Assembly (NCBI GenBank): GCA_013335535.1
Contig: JAAXVL010000002.1
Span: forward strand, 62,001 to 126,000
Source of the DNA: Azonexaceae bacterium
GTDB taxonomy: Bacteria > Pseudomonadota > Gammaproteobacteria > Burkholderiales > Rhodocyclaceae
Length of the DNA stretch: 64,000 bases
Reading direction: 5' to 3'
Within the stretch, counting starts at the first letter, position 1. Every line of letters starts with the position of its first letter. The translations under genes and the position numbers were made by a program. Under the pieces are notes generated by a model. It was not told the origin of the DNA. It saw only the letters and a program-made list of their open reading frames with translations, and searched no databases. Below are positions 51,839 to 62,005 of this stretch, piece by piece.

Positions 51839-52920
51839 TAGAAACGCTCAGTGTCGCACTTGGAGATCGCTCGTATCCGATTCATATCGGAACCGGCGTC
51901 CTCACACAGGTGGATTTGATTCTGCCTCACATCAAGCAAAAAAAAGTTGTAGTGGTAACGAACACCACCGTTGCTCCCCTGTATCTCGAAATGCTGAGGT
52001 CCGCGCTGGAAGCCGAAGGGGTTTCAGTTCTCCCCGTGGTGTTGCCTGATGGCGAACAGTTCAAGACCTGGGAAACACTGAACTTGATTTTTGACGCCTT
52101 GCTGGGTGCGCGTTGCGAGCGCGGAACTACTTTGATTGCTTTGGGCGGAGGAGTGGTAGGGGATATGGGGGGGTTTGCCGCCTCGTGCTACCAGCGCGGG
52201 ATGCCATTTATTCAGGTGCCGACGACTCTTTTATCCCAAGTCGACTCTTCGGTTGGTGGAAAGACGGCGATCAATCATCCCCTTGGCAAAAACATGATCG
52301 GGGCGTTCTATCAGCCAAAAATGGTGTTGGCTGATATTTCGACGCTGAATACTCTGCCCGAACGCGAGTTGAAGGCAGGCTTGGCCGAGGTCATCAAATA
52401 CGGATTGATTCGGGATTTAGAGTTCTACGTCTGGCTCGAGGAAAATCTCGAAAAGCTGTTGGCGCGTGATGCATCGGCGCTAACCCATGCTATTCATCGA
52501 TCTTGTGCAAACAAAGCTGCAGTTGTTGCTGCGGACGAAAAAGAAACAGGAGAGAGGGCTCTCCTAAACTTGGGGCATACATTTGGCCATGCGATCGAAA
52601 CAGGCATGGGGTACGGTGAATGGCTGCACGGCGAGGCTGTTGCTGCCGGCACGTTAATTGCTGCAGAGTTATCGCATCAGCTGGGATGGCTGGATGCAGA
52701 AACGGTCAAGCGAATTGAGCGCATGTTTGTTCGAGTCGGCCTGCCCGTGTTCGGACCCCGGCTAGGCACAGTCAGGTATCTCGAACTGATGAGCCATGAC
52801 AAGAAAGTACAAAATGGGAAACTACGCTTGGTGCTTCTTGAGGGAATTGGCAAGGCTGTTCTGTCTGATCGAGCTAGCGATGCGCAGATCAGTGCAGCGA
52901 TTGAGGCTAGATGCACCTGA
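51826..52920 (+). CDS. aroB: 3-dehydroquinate synthase
   Basis: [62 protein letters not shown]. Confidence 0.96.
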   Translation: MHNMIETLSVALGDRSYPIHIGTGVLTQVDLILPHIKQKKVVVVTNTTVAPLYLEMLRSALEAEGVSVLPVVLPDGEQFKTWETLNLIFDALLGARCERGTTLIALGGGVVGDMGGFAASCYQRGMPFIQVPTTLLSQVDSSVGGKTAINHPLGKNMIGAFYQPKMVLADISTLNTLPERELKAGLAEVIKYGLIRDLEFYVWLEENLEKLLARDASALTHAIHRSCANKAAVVAADEKETGERALLNLGHTFGHAIETGMGYGEWLHGEAVAAGTLIAAELSHQLGWLDAETVKRIERMFVRVGLPVFGPRLGTVRYLELMSHDKKVQNGKLRLVLLEGIGKAVLSDRASDAQISAAIEARCT

Positions 52921-52974
52921 ACAGGGAGTCACCATTCCTGAGTGTGCGTAGTTGGTGCATTGCAGCATCTTGAA

Positions 52975-53002
52975 TTGACAGGGGTTTGCCAGTATATTTA
53001 AT
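52975..53002 (+). promoter_or_regulatory. Candidate sigma70-type promoter upstream of gltB
   Basis: TTGACA (52975-52980), 16 bp spacer, TTTAAT (52997-53002). Confidence 0.4.
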
Positions 53003-53025
53003 GGTTGCCTCTAATTTTCCTACAG

Positions 53026-53058
53026 GCCGAAGCACAAATTATGATGCTCGGCTTTTTT
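53026..53058 (+). terminator. Terminator/attenuator-like hairpin between aroB and gltB
   Basis: GCCGAAGCA...TGCTCGGC with one bulge, followed by TTTTTT. Confidence 0.65.
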
Positions 53059-53098
53059 CAACATTGGCTCATATTCAGCGGCCAAGTTATTTGAAGGA

Positions 53099-56000
53099 AT
53101 GCGTGTGATGGAACCGGGAGTACCTGAGCGGCAGGGTTTGTACGACCCAGCCAATGAGCACGATGCTTGTGGCGTGGGTTTCGTGGCCCATGTCAAAGGT
53201 CAAAAAAACCATGGCATCGTCGAACAGGGTTTGTTGATCCTGAAGAATATCGATCACCGCGGTGCTGTTGGTGCGGATCCTTTGCAGGGTGATGGCGCGG
53301 GCATCCTGATCCAGATTCCGGACCAGTTCTATCGCGAGGAAATGGCGCGCCAAGCCGTCGAGTTGCCGCCCGCAGGTGAGTACGGTGTTGGTATGGTCTT
53401 CCTGCCGCAGGAGGCTGCCTCGCGCTATGCCTGCATCGAGGAGATCGAGCGCTCGGTTATTGCCGAAGGTCAGGTCCTGCTTGGTTGGCGTGATGTGCCC
53501 GTCAATCGTGATATGCCCATGTCGCCGACCGTGCGCGCCAAGGAACCCGTGATTCGCCAGGTATTCGTTGGTCGCGGTCCCGATGTTTTTGTCACGGATG
53601 CTCTCGAGCGCAAGCTGTACATCATCCGTCGCCGTGCCGCAAATGCGATCAAGTCGCTGAAGCTCAAGTTTGGCCAGGAATTTTACGTGCCGTCCTTCTC
53701 GGCGCGTACGGTCAACTACAAGGGGCTTTTGCTGGCGGATCAGGTCGGCGTTTACTACCTCGACCTGCAGGATAAGCGCACGGTTTCCGCTCTTGCGCTG
53801 GTCCACCAGCGCTTTTCAACCAACACCTTCCCGACTTGGGATCTGGCGCATCCCTTCCGCTACATCGCTCACAATGGCGAAATCAATACGGTGCGCGGTA
53901 ACGTCAACTGGTTCAAAGCGCGCGAACAGGCGATCTCCTCGCCGATCCTCGGTGACGACCTGAAGAAAGTCTGGCCGCTGCATTATCCGGGGCAGTCCGA
54001 CTCGGCTTCCTTCGACAATGCACTTGAATTGCTCGTCATGGGTGGCGGCTATTCGCTGGCCCAAGCCGTCATGCTGATGATCCCTGAAGCCTGGGAAAAA
54101 CACTCGCAGATGGATGAGAACCGTCGCGCCTTCTACGAATACCACGCTGCCATGATGGAGCCCTGGGATGGCCCCGCCGCCGTGGCCTTCACTGATGGCC
54201 GCCAGATTGGCGCGACGCTCGACCGAAATGGTCTGCGTCCGGCTCGTTATCTGGTGACCGACGACGACCTCGTCGTGATGGCTTCCGAGTCCGGCGTGCT
54301 GCCGATTCCGGAAAAGAAGATTGTCAAAAAATGGCGTCTGCAACCGGGCAAGATGTTCCTGATCGACATGGAGCAGGGCCGCATCATCGACGACAAGGAA
54401 CTCAAGGATTCGCTGGCCAACGCCAAGCCGTATCGCGAGTGGATCGAGAAGATCCGCATCAAGCTCGACGAAGTGCCGGCGCCGAACGAAAAGTGCTCTG
54501 CCCCCGCTGCTTCGCTGCTCGATCGCCAACAGGCTTTCGGTTACACGCAGGAAGATGTCAAGATCATCCTTGAACCCATGGTCCAGAACGGCGAAGAAGC
54601 CACCGGTTCGATGGGTACTGACTCGGCCCTGCCGGTGTTGTCGGCCAAGAACAAGACGCTTTACACTTACTTCAAGCAGCTGTTCGCTCAGGTTACCAAT
54701 CCGCCGATCGATCCGATCCGTGAGGAACTGGTCATGTCGCTGGTGTCCTTCATCGGGCCGAAGCCGAACCTGCTGAACACCAACGACATCAACCCGCCGA
54801 TCCGTCTCGAAGTGTCGCAACCCGTGTTGTCTTTTGATGACATGGAAAAGCTGCGCAACATCGAGAAATACACGTCGAACAAGTTCCAGTCCTTTGAGCT
54901 GGATATCTGCTACCCGGTTGCCTGGGGTAAGGATGGTATCGAGGCCCGCCTGGCTTCTCTGGCAGCGGATGCCGAAGATGCTGTTCGTTCTGGTGCCAAT
55001 ATCCTGATCGTATCCGACCGCAAGGTCGATGCGGAGCACGTTGCCATCCCCGCGTTGCTCGCCACCTCCGCCATCCACCAGCACCTGGTCAAGAAGGGCC
55101 TGCGCACCAGTGCCGGCCTCGTCGTCGAGACAGGTTCTGCGCGCGAAACGCATCACTTTGCCTTGCTGGGCGGATACGGTGCCGAGGCTGTCCACCCTTA
55201 TGTGGCGCTCGAAACCATCGCCGGCTTCGCCAAGGGGGATGCAGAGAAGGCCGAGAAGTACGCCAAGAACTATGTCAAGGCCATCGGCAAGGGCCTCATG
55301 AAGGTCATGTCCAAGATGGGCATCTCGACCTACATGTCCTACACCGGCGCTCAGATATTCGAAGCCATCGGCCTGCAGAAGGACTTTGTCGAAAAGTACT
55401 TCACCGGCACGCCGTCCAATGTCGAAGGTATCGGCGTGTTCGAAGTGGCCGAGGAAGCCATTCGTCTGCATGACGAAGCCTTCTCCGCCGACCCCGTGTT
55501 GGCCACCATGCTTGATGCCGGCGGTGAGTACGCTTACCGCACCCGCGGTGAAGAGCACATGTGGACGCCGGATTCGATCGCCAAGCTGCAGCACTCGACC
55601 CGCTCTGGCAAGTACGAGACCTACAAGGAATACGCCAAGCTGATCAACGATCAGACCAAGCGTCACCTGACCCTGCGTGGCCTGTTCGAATTCAAGCCGA
55701 CCGGTACTGCCATTCCGTTGGAAGAAGTCGAGTCTGCCAAGGAAATCGTCAAGCGTTTCGCTACTGGCGCCATGTCGCTCGGTTCCATTTCGACCGAAGC
55801 GCACACGACGCTGGCCATCGCCATGAACCGCATCGGCGGCAAGTCGAATACCGGTGAAGGTGGTGAGGACGCCAAGCGTTTTGTGCCGCTCAAGGCTGGC
55901 CAGACGCTGTCCGAAGTGGTCGGTGCTTCGCGTATCGAACGCGACTACACCTTCAAGGACGGCGATTCGCTGCGTTCTGCCATCAAGCAGGTCGCGTCCG

Positions 56001-57745
56001 GCCGCTTTGGCGTGACCACCGAGTATCTGGTCAATGCCGACCAGATCCAGATCAAGATGGCGCAAGGCGCCAAGCCTGGTGAAGGTGGCCAGTTGCCGGG
56101 TCACAAGGTGTCCGAGTACATCGGCTTCCTGCGTCACTCGGTGCCGGGGGTCGGCCTCATTTCGCCGCCGCCGCACCACGACATCTACTCGATCGAGGAT
56201 TTGGCTCAGCTCATTCACGATCTGAAGAACGCCAATTCCAAGGCTTCCATTTCGGTCAAGCTGGTGTCCGAAGTTGGCGTCGGTACGGTGGCTGCCGGTG
56301 TTGCCAAGGCCAAGGCCGATCACGTCGTGATCGCCGGTTTTGACGGCGGTACAGGTGCTTCGCCGCAATCGTCGATCAAGCATGCCGGTACGCCGTGGGA
56401 ACTTGGTCTGTCTGAAACCCAGCAGACGCTGGTACTCAACCGCCTGCGCTCGCGTATCCGCGTCCAGGTCGATGGTCAGATGAAGACCGGCCGCGACGTT
56501 GTCGTCGGTGCGCTGCTTGGCGCCGATGAGTTCGGCTTCGCTACGGCGCCGCTTGTCGTCGAAGGCTGCATCATGATGCGCAAGTGTCACCTGAACACCT
56601 GTCCAGTCGGCGTGGCCACGCAGGATCCGGTGCTGCGCAAGCGCTTCTCTGGCCAGCCCGAGCATGTCGTCAATTTCTTCTTCTTCGTTGCCGAAGAAGT
56701 CCGCGAGATCATGGCCCAACTCGGCATTCGCAAGTTTGACGATCTGGTTGGTCGCGCCGACCTGCTCGACATGCGTGCCGGTATCGAGCACTGGAAGGCC
56801 AAGGGGCTGGATTTCTCGAAGATCTTCTTCCAGCCGAACGTGCCGGCCGATGTGCCGCGCCTGCATACCGAAACGCAGGACCACGGCCTTGAGAAAGCGC
56901 TGGACCACAAGCTGATCGCCCAGGCCAGGCCGGCTCTCGAAAAGGGCCAGAAAGTCCAGATCGAAACGACGATCATCAACGTCAATCGCACCTGCGGCAC
57001 CATGTTGTCGGGTGAAGTTGCCCGCCGCTATGGCCATGCCGGCCTGCCGGATGACACCATTCACGTCAAGCTGACCGGTACGGCTGGCCAGGCTTTCGGT
57101 GCCTTCCTGGCCAAGGGCGTGACGCTGGAATTGACCGGCGAAGGTAATGACTACGTTGGCAAGGGTCTGTCGGGCGGCCGCATCATCATCAAGCCGAGTC
57201 CGGATTTCCGTGGTGATACGCAGCAGAACATCATTTGCGGCAACACCGTCATGTACGGTGCAACCGAAGGTGAATCGTTCTTCGCCGGTGTCGGTGGCGA
57301 ACGCTTCTGCGTCCGCAATTCCGGTGGTACGGCGGTTGTTGAAGGTGTTGGCGACCATGGCTGCGAATACATGACAGGTGGCACGGTGGCCGTGCTGGGC
57401 ATGACCGGACGCAACTTCGCGGCTGGCATGTCGGGGGGTATCGCCTACGTGCTCGATGAGGATGGCAGCTTCAAGCATCGCTGCAACCTCGCGCAGGTCG
57501 CGCTCGAAAAGGTCTTGCCGGCTTCACGTCACGCTGCTGGCGAACCGCTGCATCTTGGTATCGCTGACGAGACCCAACTCAAGGAGTTGATCACCCGTCA
57601 CGCCGAATACACCGGCAGCGCGACAGCCAAGGCCATTCTGGCCAACTGGGATGTCTATCGCGAGAAGTTCGTCAAAGTCTATCCACATGAATACAAGCGC
57701 GCCCTCACCGAGATGGCCGCTGCTGCACAGAAGGAGGCTGCATAA
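53099..57745 (+). CDS. gltB: Glutamate synthase large subunit
   Basis: 1548 aa; [68 protein letters not shown]. Confidence 0.97.
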   Translation: MRVMEPGVPERQGLYDPANEHDACGVGFVAHVKGQKNHGIVEQGLLILKNIDHRGAVGADPLQGDGAGILIQIPDQFYREEMARQAVELPPAGEYGVGMVFLPQEAASRYACIEEIERSVIAEGQVLLGWRDVPVNRDMPMSPTVRAKEPVIRQVFVGRGPDVFVTDALERKLYIIRRRAANAIKSLKLKFGQEFYVPSFSARTVNYKGLLLADQVGVYYLDLQDKRTVSALALVHQRFSTNTFPTWDLAHPFRYIAHNGEINTVRGNVNWFKAREQAISSPILGDDLKKVWPLHYPGQSDSASFDNALELLVMGGGYSLAQAVMLMIPEAWEKHSQMDENRRAFYEYHAAMMEPWDGPAAVAFTDGRQIGATLDRNGLRPARYLVTDDDLVVMASESGVLPIPEKKIVKKWRLQPGKMFLIDMEQGRIIDDKELKDSLANAKPYREWIEKIRIKLDEVPAPNEKCSAPAASLLDRQQAFGYTQEDVKIILEPMVQNGEEATGSMGTDSALPVLSAKNKTLYTYFKQLFAQVTNPPIDPIREELVMSLVSFIGPKPNLLNTNDINPPIRLEVSQPVLSFDDMEKLRNIEKYTSNKFQSFELDICYPVAWGKDGIEARLASLAADAEDAVRSGANILIVSDRKVDAEHVAIPALLATSAIHQHLVKKGLRTSAGLVVETGSARETHHFALLGGYGAEAVHPYVALETIAGFAKGDAEKAEKYAKNYVKAIGKGLMKVMSKMGISTYMSYTGAQIFEAIGLQKDFVEKYFTGTPSNVEGIGVFEVAEEAIRLHDEAFSADPVLATMLDAGGEYAYRTRGEEHMWTPDSIAKLQHSTRSGKYETYKEYAKLINDQTKRHLTLRGLFEFKPTGTAIPLEEVESAKEIVKRFATGAMSLGSISTEAHTTLAIAMNRIGGKSNTGEGGEDAKRFVPLKAGQTLSEVVGASRIERDYTFKDGDSLRSAIKQVASGRFGVTTEYLVNADQIQIKMAQGAKPGEGGQLPGHKVSEYIGFLRHSVPGVGLISPPPHHDIYSIEDLAQLIHDLKNANSKASISVKLVSEVGVGTVAAGVAKAKADHVVIAGFDGGTGASPQSSIKHAGTPWELGLSETQQTLVLNRLRSRIRVQVDGQMKTGRDVVVGALLGADEFGFATAPLVVEGCIMMRKCHLNTCPVGVATQDPVLRKRFSGQPEHVVNFFFFVAEEVREIMAQLGIRKFDDLVGRADLLDMRAGIEHWKAKGLDFSKIFFQPNVPADVPRLHTETQDHGLEKALDHKLIAQARPALEKGQKVQIETTIINVNRTCGTMLSGEVARRYGHAGLPDDTIHVKLTGTAGQAFGAFLAKGVTLELTGEGNDYVGKGLSGGRIIIKPSPDFRGDTQQNIICGNTVMYGATEGESFFAGVGGERFCVRNSGGTAVVEGVGDHGCEYMTGGTVAVLGMTGRNFAAGMSGGIAYVLDEDGSFKHRCNLAQVALEKVLPASRHAAGEPLHLGIADETQLKELITRHAEYTGSATAKAILANWDVYREKFVKVYPHEYKRALTEMAAAAQKEAA

Positions 57746-59211
57746 TGGGCAAGCCGACTGGCTTCATGGAGTTCGAGCGTCTCTCCGAGTCTTACGACCC
57801 GGTTGAGCAACGCTTGAAGCACTACAAGGAATTTGTCCACGCCTTGTCTGACGACAACGCCAAGATTCAGGGCGCGCGTTGCATGGACTGCGGTATTCCC
57901 TTCTGCAACAACGGTTGCCCGGTGAACAACATCATTCCGGACTGGAATGACCTGGTTTATCGCGGCAACTGGAAGCAGGCGCTGGAAGTGCTGCATTCGA
58001 CCAACAACTTCCCGGATTTCACCGGCCGCATCTGTCCGGCGCCCTGCGAGGCTGCCTGCACGCTCGGCATCAATGCCGCGCCGGTGGGCATCAAGTCGAT
58101 CGAGCACGCGATCATCGACAAGGGTTGGGAAATGGGCTGGGTTGTGCCGCAGCCGCCAAAATCGAAGACCGGCAAGAAGGTTGCCATCGTCGGTTCCGGA
58201 CCGGCCGGTCTGGCTGCCGCGCAGCAGCTGGCGCGCGTTGGTCACGATGTGACGGTGTTCGAGAAGAGCGATCGTCTGGGCGGCCTACTTGCCTACGGCA
58301 TTCCTGACTTCAAGATGGAAAAGACCCTGGTCGACCGTCGCGTCGCCCAGATGGAAGCCGAAGGCGTTGCCTTCAAGACCAAGGTCGTGATCGGTGACAA
58401 GAACGTGCCGGCCGGCATCAACAACGATTCGACCTCCTTCGTTTCGGCCGAACAGCTGAAGCAGGATTTCGACGCGGTGATTCTCGCCGCCGGCTCCGAA
58501 GTGCCGCGCGATCTGCCAGTGCCGGGCCGTGAGTTCAAGGGCATCTACGCTGCGCTCGAGTTCCTGATTCCGCAGAACAAGGAAGTCCAGCAGGGCAAGG
58601 CCAATCCGATCAACGTCAAGGGCAAGCACGTCATCGTGATCGGTGGCGGCGACACCGGTTCTGACTGCGTCGGTACGTCGAATCGCCACGGTGCTGCCTC
58701 GGTGACTCAGTTCGAACTGATGCCGATGCCGCCGGAAGAAGAGAACAAGGAGCTGACCTGGCCGTACTGGCCGTACAAGCTGCGTACGTCTTCTTCGCAC
58801 GACGAAGGCTGTACCCGTGATTTCGCCGTCGCCACCAAGGGCTTCGTCGATGATGGCAAGGGCAACGTCAAGGCGCTCAAGGCTGTTCGTCTGGACTGGA
58901 AGGACGGCAAGATGAGCGAAGTGGCCGGTTCGGAATTCGAACTGCCCTGCGACAACGCCTTCCTGGCCATGGGCTTCACCAATCCGGTCGGCGGTCTGCT
59001 CGATGCCTTTGGCGTTGAGAAGGATGCGCGCCAGAACGCCAAGGCAACGACCGACGGCGCAGGTTGCTACAAGACCAATGTCGACAAGGTTTATGCCGCC
59101 GGTGACGTGCGTCGCGGCCAGTCGCTGGTGGTCTGGGCGATCCGTGAAGGCCGTCAGGCCGCCCGTGAAGTTGACGCTTTCCTGATGGGTTCGACGACGC
59201 TGCCGCGCTGA
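57745..59211 (+). CDS. gltD: Glutamate synthase small subunit
   Basis: [51 protein letters not shown]. Confidence 0.97.
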   Translation: MGKPTGFMEFERLSESYDPVEQRLKHYKEFVHALSDDNAKIQGARCMDCGIPFCNNGCPVNNIIPDWNDLVYRGNWKQALEVLHSTNNFPDFTGRICPAPCEAACTLGINAAPVGIKSIEHAIIDKGWEMGWVVPQPPKSKTGKKVAIVGSGPAGLAAAQQLARVGHDVTVFEKSDRLGGLLAYGIPDFKMEKTLVDRRVAQMEAEGVAFKTKVVIGDKNVPAGINNDSTSFVSAEQLKQDFDAVILAAGSEVPRDLPVPGREFKGIYAALEFLIPQNKEVQQGKANPINVKGKHVIVIGGGDTGSDCVGTSNRHGAASVTQFELMPMPPEEENKELTWPYWPYKLRTSSSHDEGCTRDFAVATKGFVDDGKGNVKALKAVRLDWKDGKMSEVAGSEFELPCDNAFLAMGFTNPVGGLLDAFGVEKDARQNAKATTDGAGCYKTNVDKVYAAGDVRRGQSLVVWAIREGRQAAREVDAFLMGSTTLPR

Positions 59212-59227
59212 ATCGAGATCACGCCAG

Positions 59228-59262
59228 AAAGCCCCGCCGCCTGAAAAGCCGGCGGGGCTTTT
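59228..59262 (+). terminator. Rho-independent terminator after gltD
   Basis: AAAGCCCCGCC...GGCGGGGCTTTT; runs directly into repeat copy B. Confidence 0.9.
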
Positions 59263-59296
59263 CAATTTTTGGCTTTTTTTCCGGTTGACCGTGGCA
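59261..59296 (+). repeat. Dispersed element copy B (downstream of gltD terminator)
   Basis: TTCAATTTTTGGCTTTTTTTCCGGTTGACCGTGGCA. Confidence 0.9.
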
Positions 59297-59389
59297 TTCG
59301 CCTTTTGATTTTTTCACAAAATTGCCTGGCCAGGGAGCGAAACATTGTCTCTGTCGTGTGAGAATGCCTGCTGATTTCAAGGGGAAAAC

Positions 59390-60115
59390 ATGTCAGCTGA
59401 ACTGCAACCTGCCTTGCTGGTGACAACGCCAAGCGGGGCCCTCGACGGACACATGCTGGTGATTCTGGGCATCATGGTCGTCGCCGGGGTGTTGGGCGGC
59501 ACGGCCAACTACTTTCTGGCCGACCGGCGTGGCGACGCCGGCTGCCATGACTGGTTGAAATATCCGGTCTTCGGTGTCGTGGCGGCCCTCACCGTGCCGC
59601 TATTTCTCAACATGCTGTCGAGCACGCTGCTCGAGGGCGCGCGGACCAAGCCGATCGATCTCTACGTCTTTTCAGGGTTCTGCCTGATCTACGTCGTTGC
59701 CTCGCGGCGCTTTTTCGAAAACATGGTGCAGCGTCTGATGGCGCAGATCGATCAGGTTCGGCGCGATGTTGGCCGTATCGAGCAGCAAAAGCGTGAACTA
59801 CCCATTGCTGTAGCGCCCAAACTTGAAGCCGAGGTCGTCGAGCACGACCCCAAGGAAGTGCTCTCCTACAACGACGTCGAGATCCTGCGTGCCTTGTCCG
59901 AAGGCGGCTTCGTTTATGGCAATCTGGTCGCGATCTGCGACAGCACCGGGCTGGCCCGCGATGTCGTCAGCCAGCGCCTGACTGTCATGAAAGCCATGGG
60001 CGTCATCGAGACCCGCATCAACGACAAGAATGTCCTGCACTGGTTCGTCTCGGCCCGCGGCAAGGCCGTGCTCGGGGAGATTCTCGGCGGTCAGGAGCAG
60101 AAAAAGAGCGCCTGA
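59390..60115 (+). CDS. Membrane protein with N-terminal TM region and C-terminal winged-helix-like domain (possibly YEATS-associated type)
   Basis: 241 aa; TM segments VILGIMVVAGVLGGTANYFL, YPVFGVVAALTVPLFLNML; C-term LSYNDVEILRALSEGGFVYGNLVAICDSTGLARDVVSQRLTVMKAMGVIE. Confidence 0.55.
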   Translation: MSAELQPALLVTTPSGALDGHMLVILGIMVVAGVLGGTANYFLADRRGDAGCHDWLKYPVFGVVAALTVPLFLNMLSSTLLEGARTKPIDLYVFSGFCLIYVVASRRFFENMVQRLMAQIDQVRRDVGRIEQQKRELPIAVAPKLEAEVVEHDPKEVLSYNDVEILRALSEGGFVYGNLVAICDSTGLARDVVSQRLTVMKAMGVIETRINDKNVLHWFVSARGKAVLGEILGGQEQKKSA

Positions 60116-60145
60116 CCTTCCTGCTGTTCTCTGGCCAAGTGCCGA

Positions 60146-60183
60146 CAAAAGCCCCGCCGCCTCAACCATCGACGGGGCTTTTG
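60146..60183 (+). terminator. Rho-independent terminator
   Basis: CAAAAGCCCCG...CGGGGCTTTTG. Confidence 0.85.
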
Positions 60184-60304
60184 TTTTTCACCGGCGTTTG
60201 CGCTGGATCAAAGGGAGGGCGCGGCAAAGGCGTCGCCGGCTTCGACAGTCCGGGCCGATCATGTGAAAATGCAGATTACCCAACTCGAGCAGATTTCTCT
60301 CAAT

Positions 60305-61663
60305 ATGAATATCGTGATTCTCGCGGCCGGCCAAGGCAAACGCATGCATTCCAACCTGCCCAAGGTCCTGCATCCGATCGCCGGCAAGCCGCTGGCGCAG
60401 CATGTCATCGACACCGCCCGTCTTCTATCCCCCGAAAAACTCATCGTCGTCTATGGTCATGGCGGCGAGGTTGTGCGCGCCACGCTGGCTGCCGATGACA
60501 TCCTGTGGGCTGAGCAAGCCCAGCAACTGGGCACTGGCCATGCCGTCGCCCAGGCCGTATCGCAACTCGGCGATGCGGCGCAGACGTTGGTCCTCTACGG
60601 CGACGTGCCGTTGACTACGGTCGGTGCCTTGAAGCGGCTGCTGCAGGCCGGCAAGGACGGTTTGTCGATCCTGACCGTCGACCTCGCCAACCCGAGTGGC
60701 TATGGCCGCATGGTGCGTGATGCTGCGGGCAATATCGTGCGCATCGTCGAAGAAAAGGATGCGACACCGGATGAAAAAGCCATCCGTGAGGTCAATACCG
60801 GCATCATGGCCATTCCGACAGCGCGTCTGGCCGACTGGCTCGGCCAGCTCAAGAACAACAATGCCCAGGGCGAGTACTACCTGACCGACATCGTCGCGCT
60901 GGCCGTGGCCGAAGGCCTGCCGGTGCGCGCCGCACAGCCCGAAGGCGAGTGGGAAGTGCTTGGCGTCAACAGCAAGGTGCAACTGGCCGAACTGGAGCGT
61001 CAGCATCAACGCAATCTGGCTGATCAGTTGCTGGTTGCCGGTGTCCGCCTGGCTGATCCGGAACGCATCGATATCCGCGGTTCGTTGTCCCATGGCCGCG
61101 ACGTTGCCATCGACGTCGGCTGCGTCTTCGAAGGCAAGGTCGATCTGGCTGATGCTGTCGAAGTTGGCCCCTACTGCGTGCTCAAGAACGTCAAGGTCGG
61201 TGCCGGTACGCGCATTGCGGCCTTCTGTCATTTCGAGGATGCGGTAATCGGGCCGGATGGCGTACTTGGTCCTTACGCCCGCCTGCGTCCGGGGACCGAG
61301 CTTGGGCCGGAAGTGCACATCGGCAACTTCGTCGAGGTCAAGAAGAGCATCATCGGTGCCCAGTCCAAGGCCAACCATCTGGCTTACATCGGCGATGCCG
61401 AGATCGGCCAGCGCGTCAATGTCGGCGCCGGAACCATCACCTGCAATTACGATGGCGCCAACAAGTTCAAGACCATCATCGAGGACGATGTCTTCATCGG
61501 CTCCGACACCCAGCTCGTCGCCCCGGTGACGGTCGGGCGCGGCGCCACGCTCGGTGCCGGCACGACGCTGACCAAGGATGCGCCGCCGGATGCCTTGACT
61601 GTGTCGCGGGCCAAGCAATTGACCTTACCCGGCTGGGAACGTCCCAAGAAGGTAAAAAAATAA
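60305..61663 (+). CDS. glmU: Bifunctional UDP-GlcNAc pyrophosphorylase / glucosamine-1-phosphate N-acetyltransferase
   Basis: [38 protein letters not shown] at 60305 inside the longer ORF; C-terminal hexapeptide repeats. Confidence 0.96.
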   Translation: MNIVILAAGQGKRMHSNLPKVLHPIAGKPLAQHVIDTARLLSPEKLIVVYGHGGEVVRATLAADDILWAEQAQQLGTGHAVAQAVSQLGDAAQTLVLYGDVPLTTVGALKRLLQAGKDGLSILTVDLANPSGYGRMVRDAAGNIVRIVEEKDATPDEKAIREVNTGIMAIPTARLADWLGQLKNNNAQGEYYLTDIVALAVAEGLPVRAAQPEGEWEVLGVNSKVQLAELERQHQRNLADQLLVAGVRLADPERIDIRGSLSHGRDVAIDVGCVFEGKVDLADAVEVGPYCVLKNVKVGAGTRIAAFCHFEDAVIGPDGVLGPYARLRPGTELGPEVHIGNFVEVKKSIIGAQSKANHLAYIGDAEIGQRVNVGAGTITCNYDGANKFKTIIEDDVFIGSDTQLVAPVTVGRGATLGAGTTLTKDAPPDALTVSRAKQLTLPGWERPKKVKK

Positions 61664-61968
61664 TGGATTTCTGGTTCACCGCTTTCATGTTTGCCGTCGC
61701 CATCCTCATCGCGGTGGGTGGAACCTTGCTGCTGGTCGGCTACTTCGGCACCTTGCCAGCCTCGTTCGCCTTTGGCTGGAAAAACTGGGTGCCGACGCTG
61801 GCCTTGCCCATCGTCGGCCCGATCTGGTTCGCCGGCACGCACTGGTCGGAGTTTTCCAAGCCAGGCAAGCAGTTGATTTTCGGTGTGCTGCTGTTTGTCG
61901 CAGCCATTGCCTTGCTTTACGGTTTCGGTCCGCATTTCGTTGACCGCATAGCGGCCGGCGTGAAATGA
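61663..61968 (+). CDS. Small hypothetical membrane protein
   Basis: 101 aa, three predicted TM segments, immediately after glmU. Confidence 0.65.
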   Translation: MDFWFTAFMFAVAILIAVGGTLLLVGYFGTLPASFAFGWKNWVPTLALPIVGPIWFAGTHWSEFSKPGKQLIFGVLLFVAAIALLYGFGPHFVDRIAAGVK

Positions 61969-62005
61969 ATTTTCGCTAAATTGTCATAAGCTCAGGGAGA
62001 AGATG

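Noticed and set aside
53708-53716. Bare ACGGTCAAC 9-mer in gltB
   Set aside because: No flanking motif; consistent with chance occurrence.
53816-57478. 1220-aa ORF antisense to gltB
   Set aside because: Mirror frame of a high-GC, strongly codon-biased gene; no recognisable domains, whereas the sense strand encodes clear GltB.
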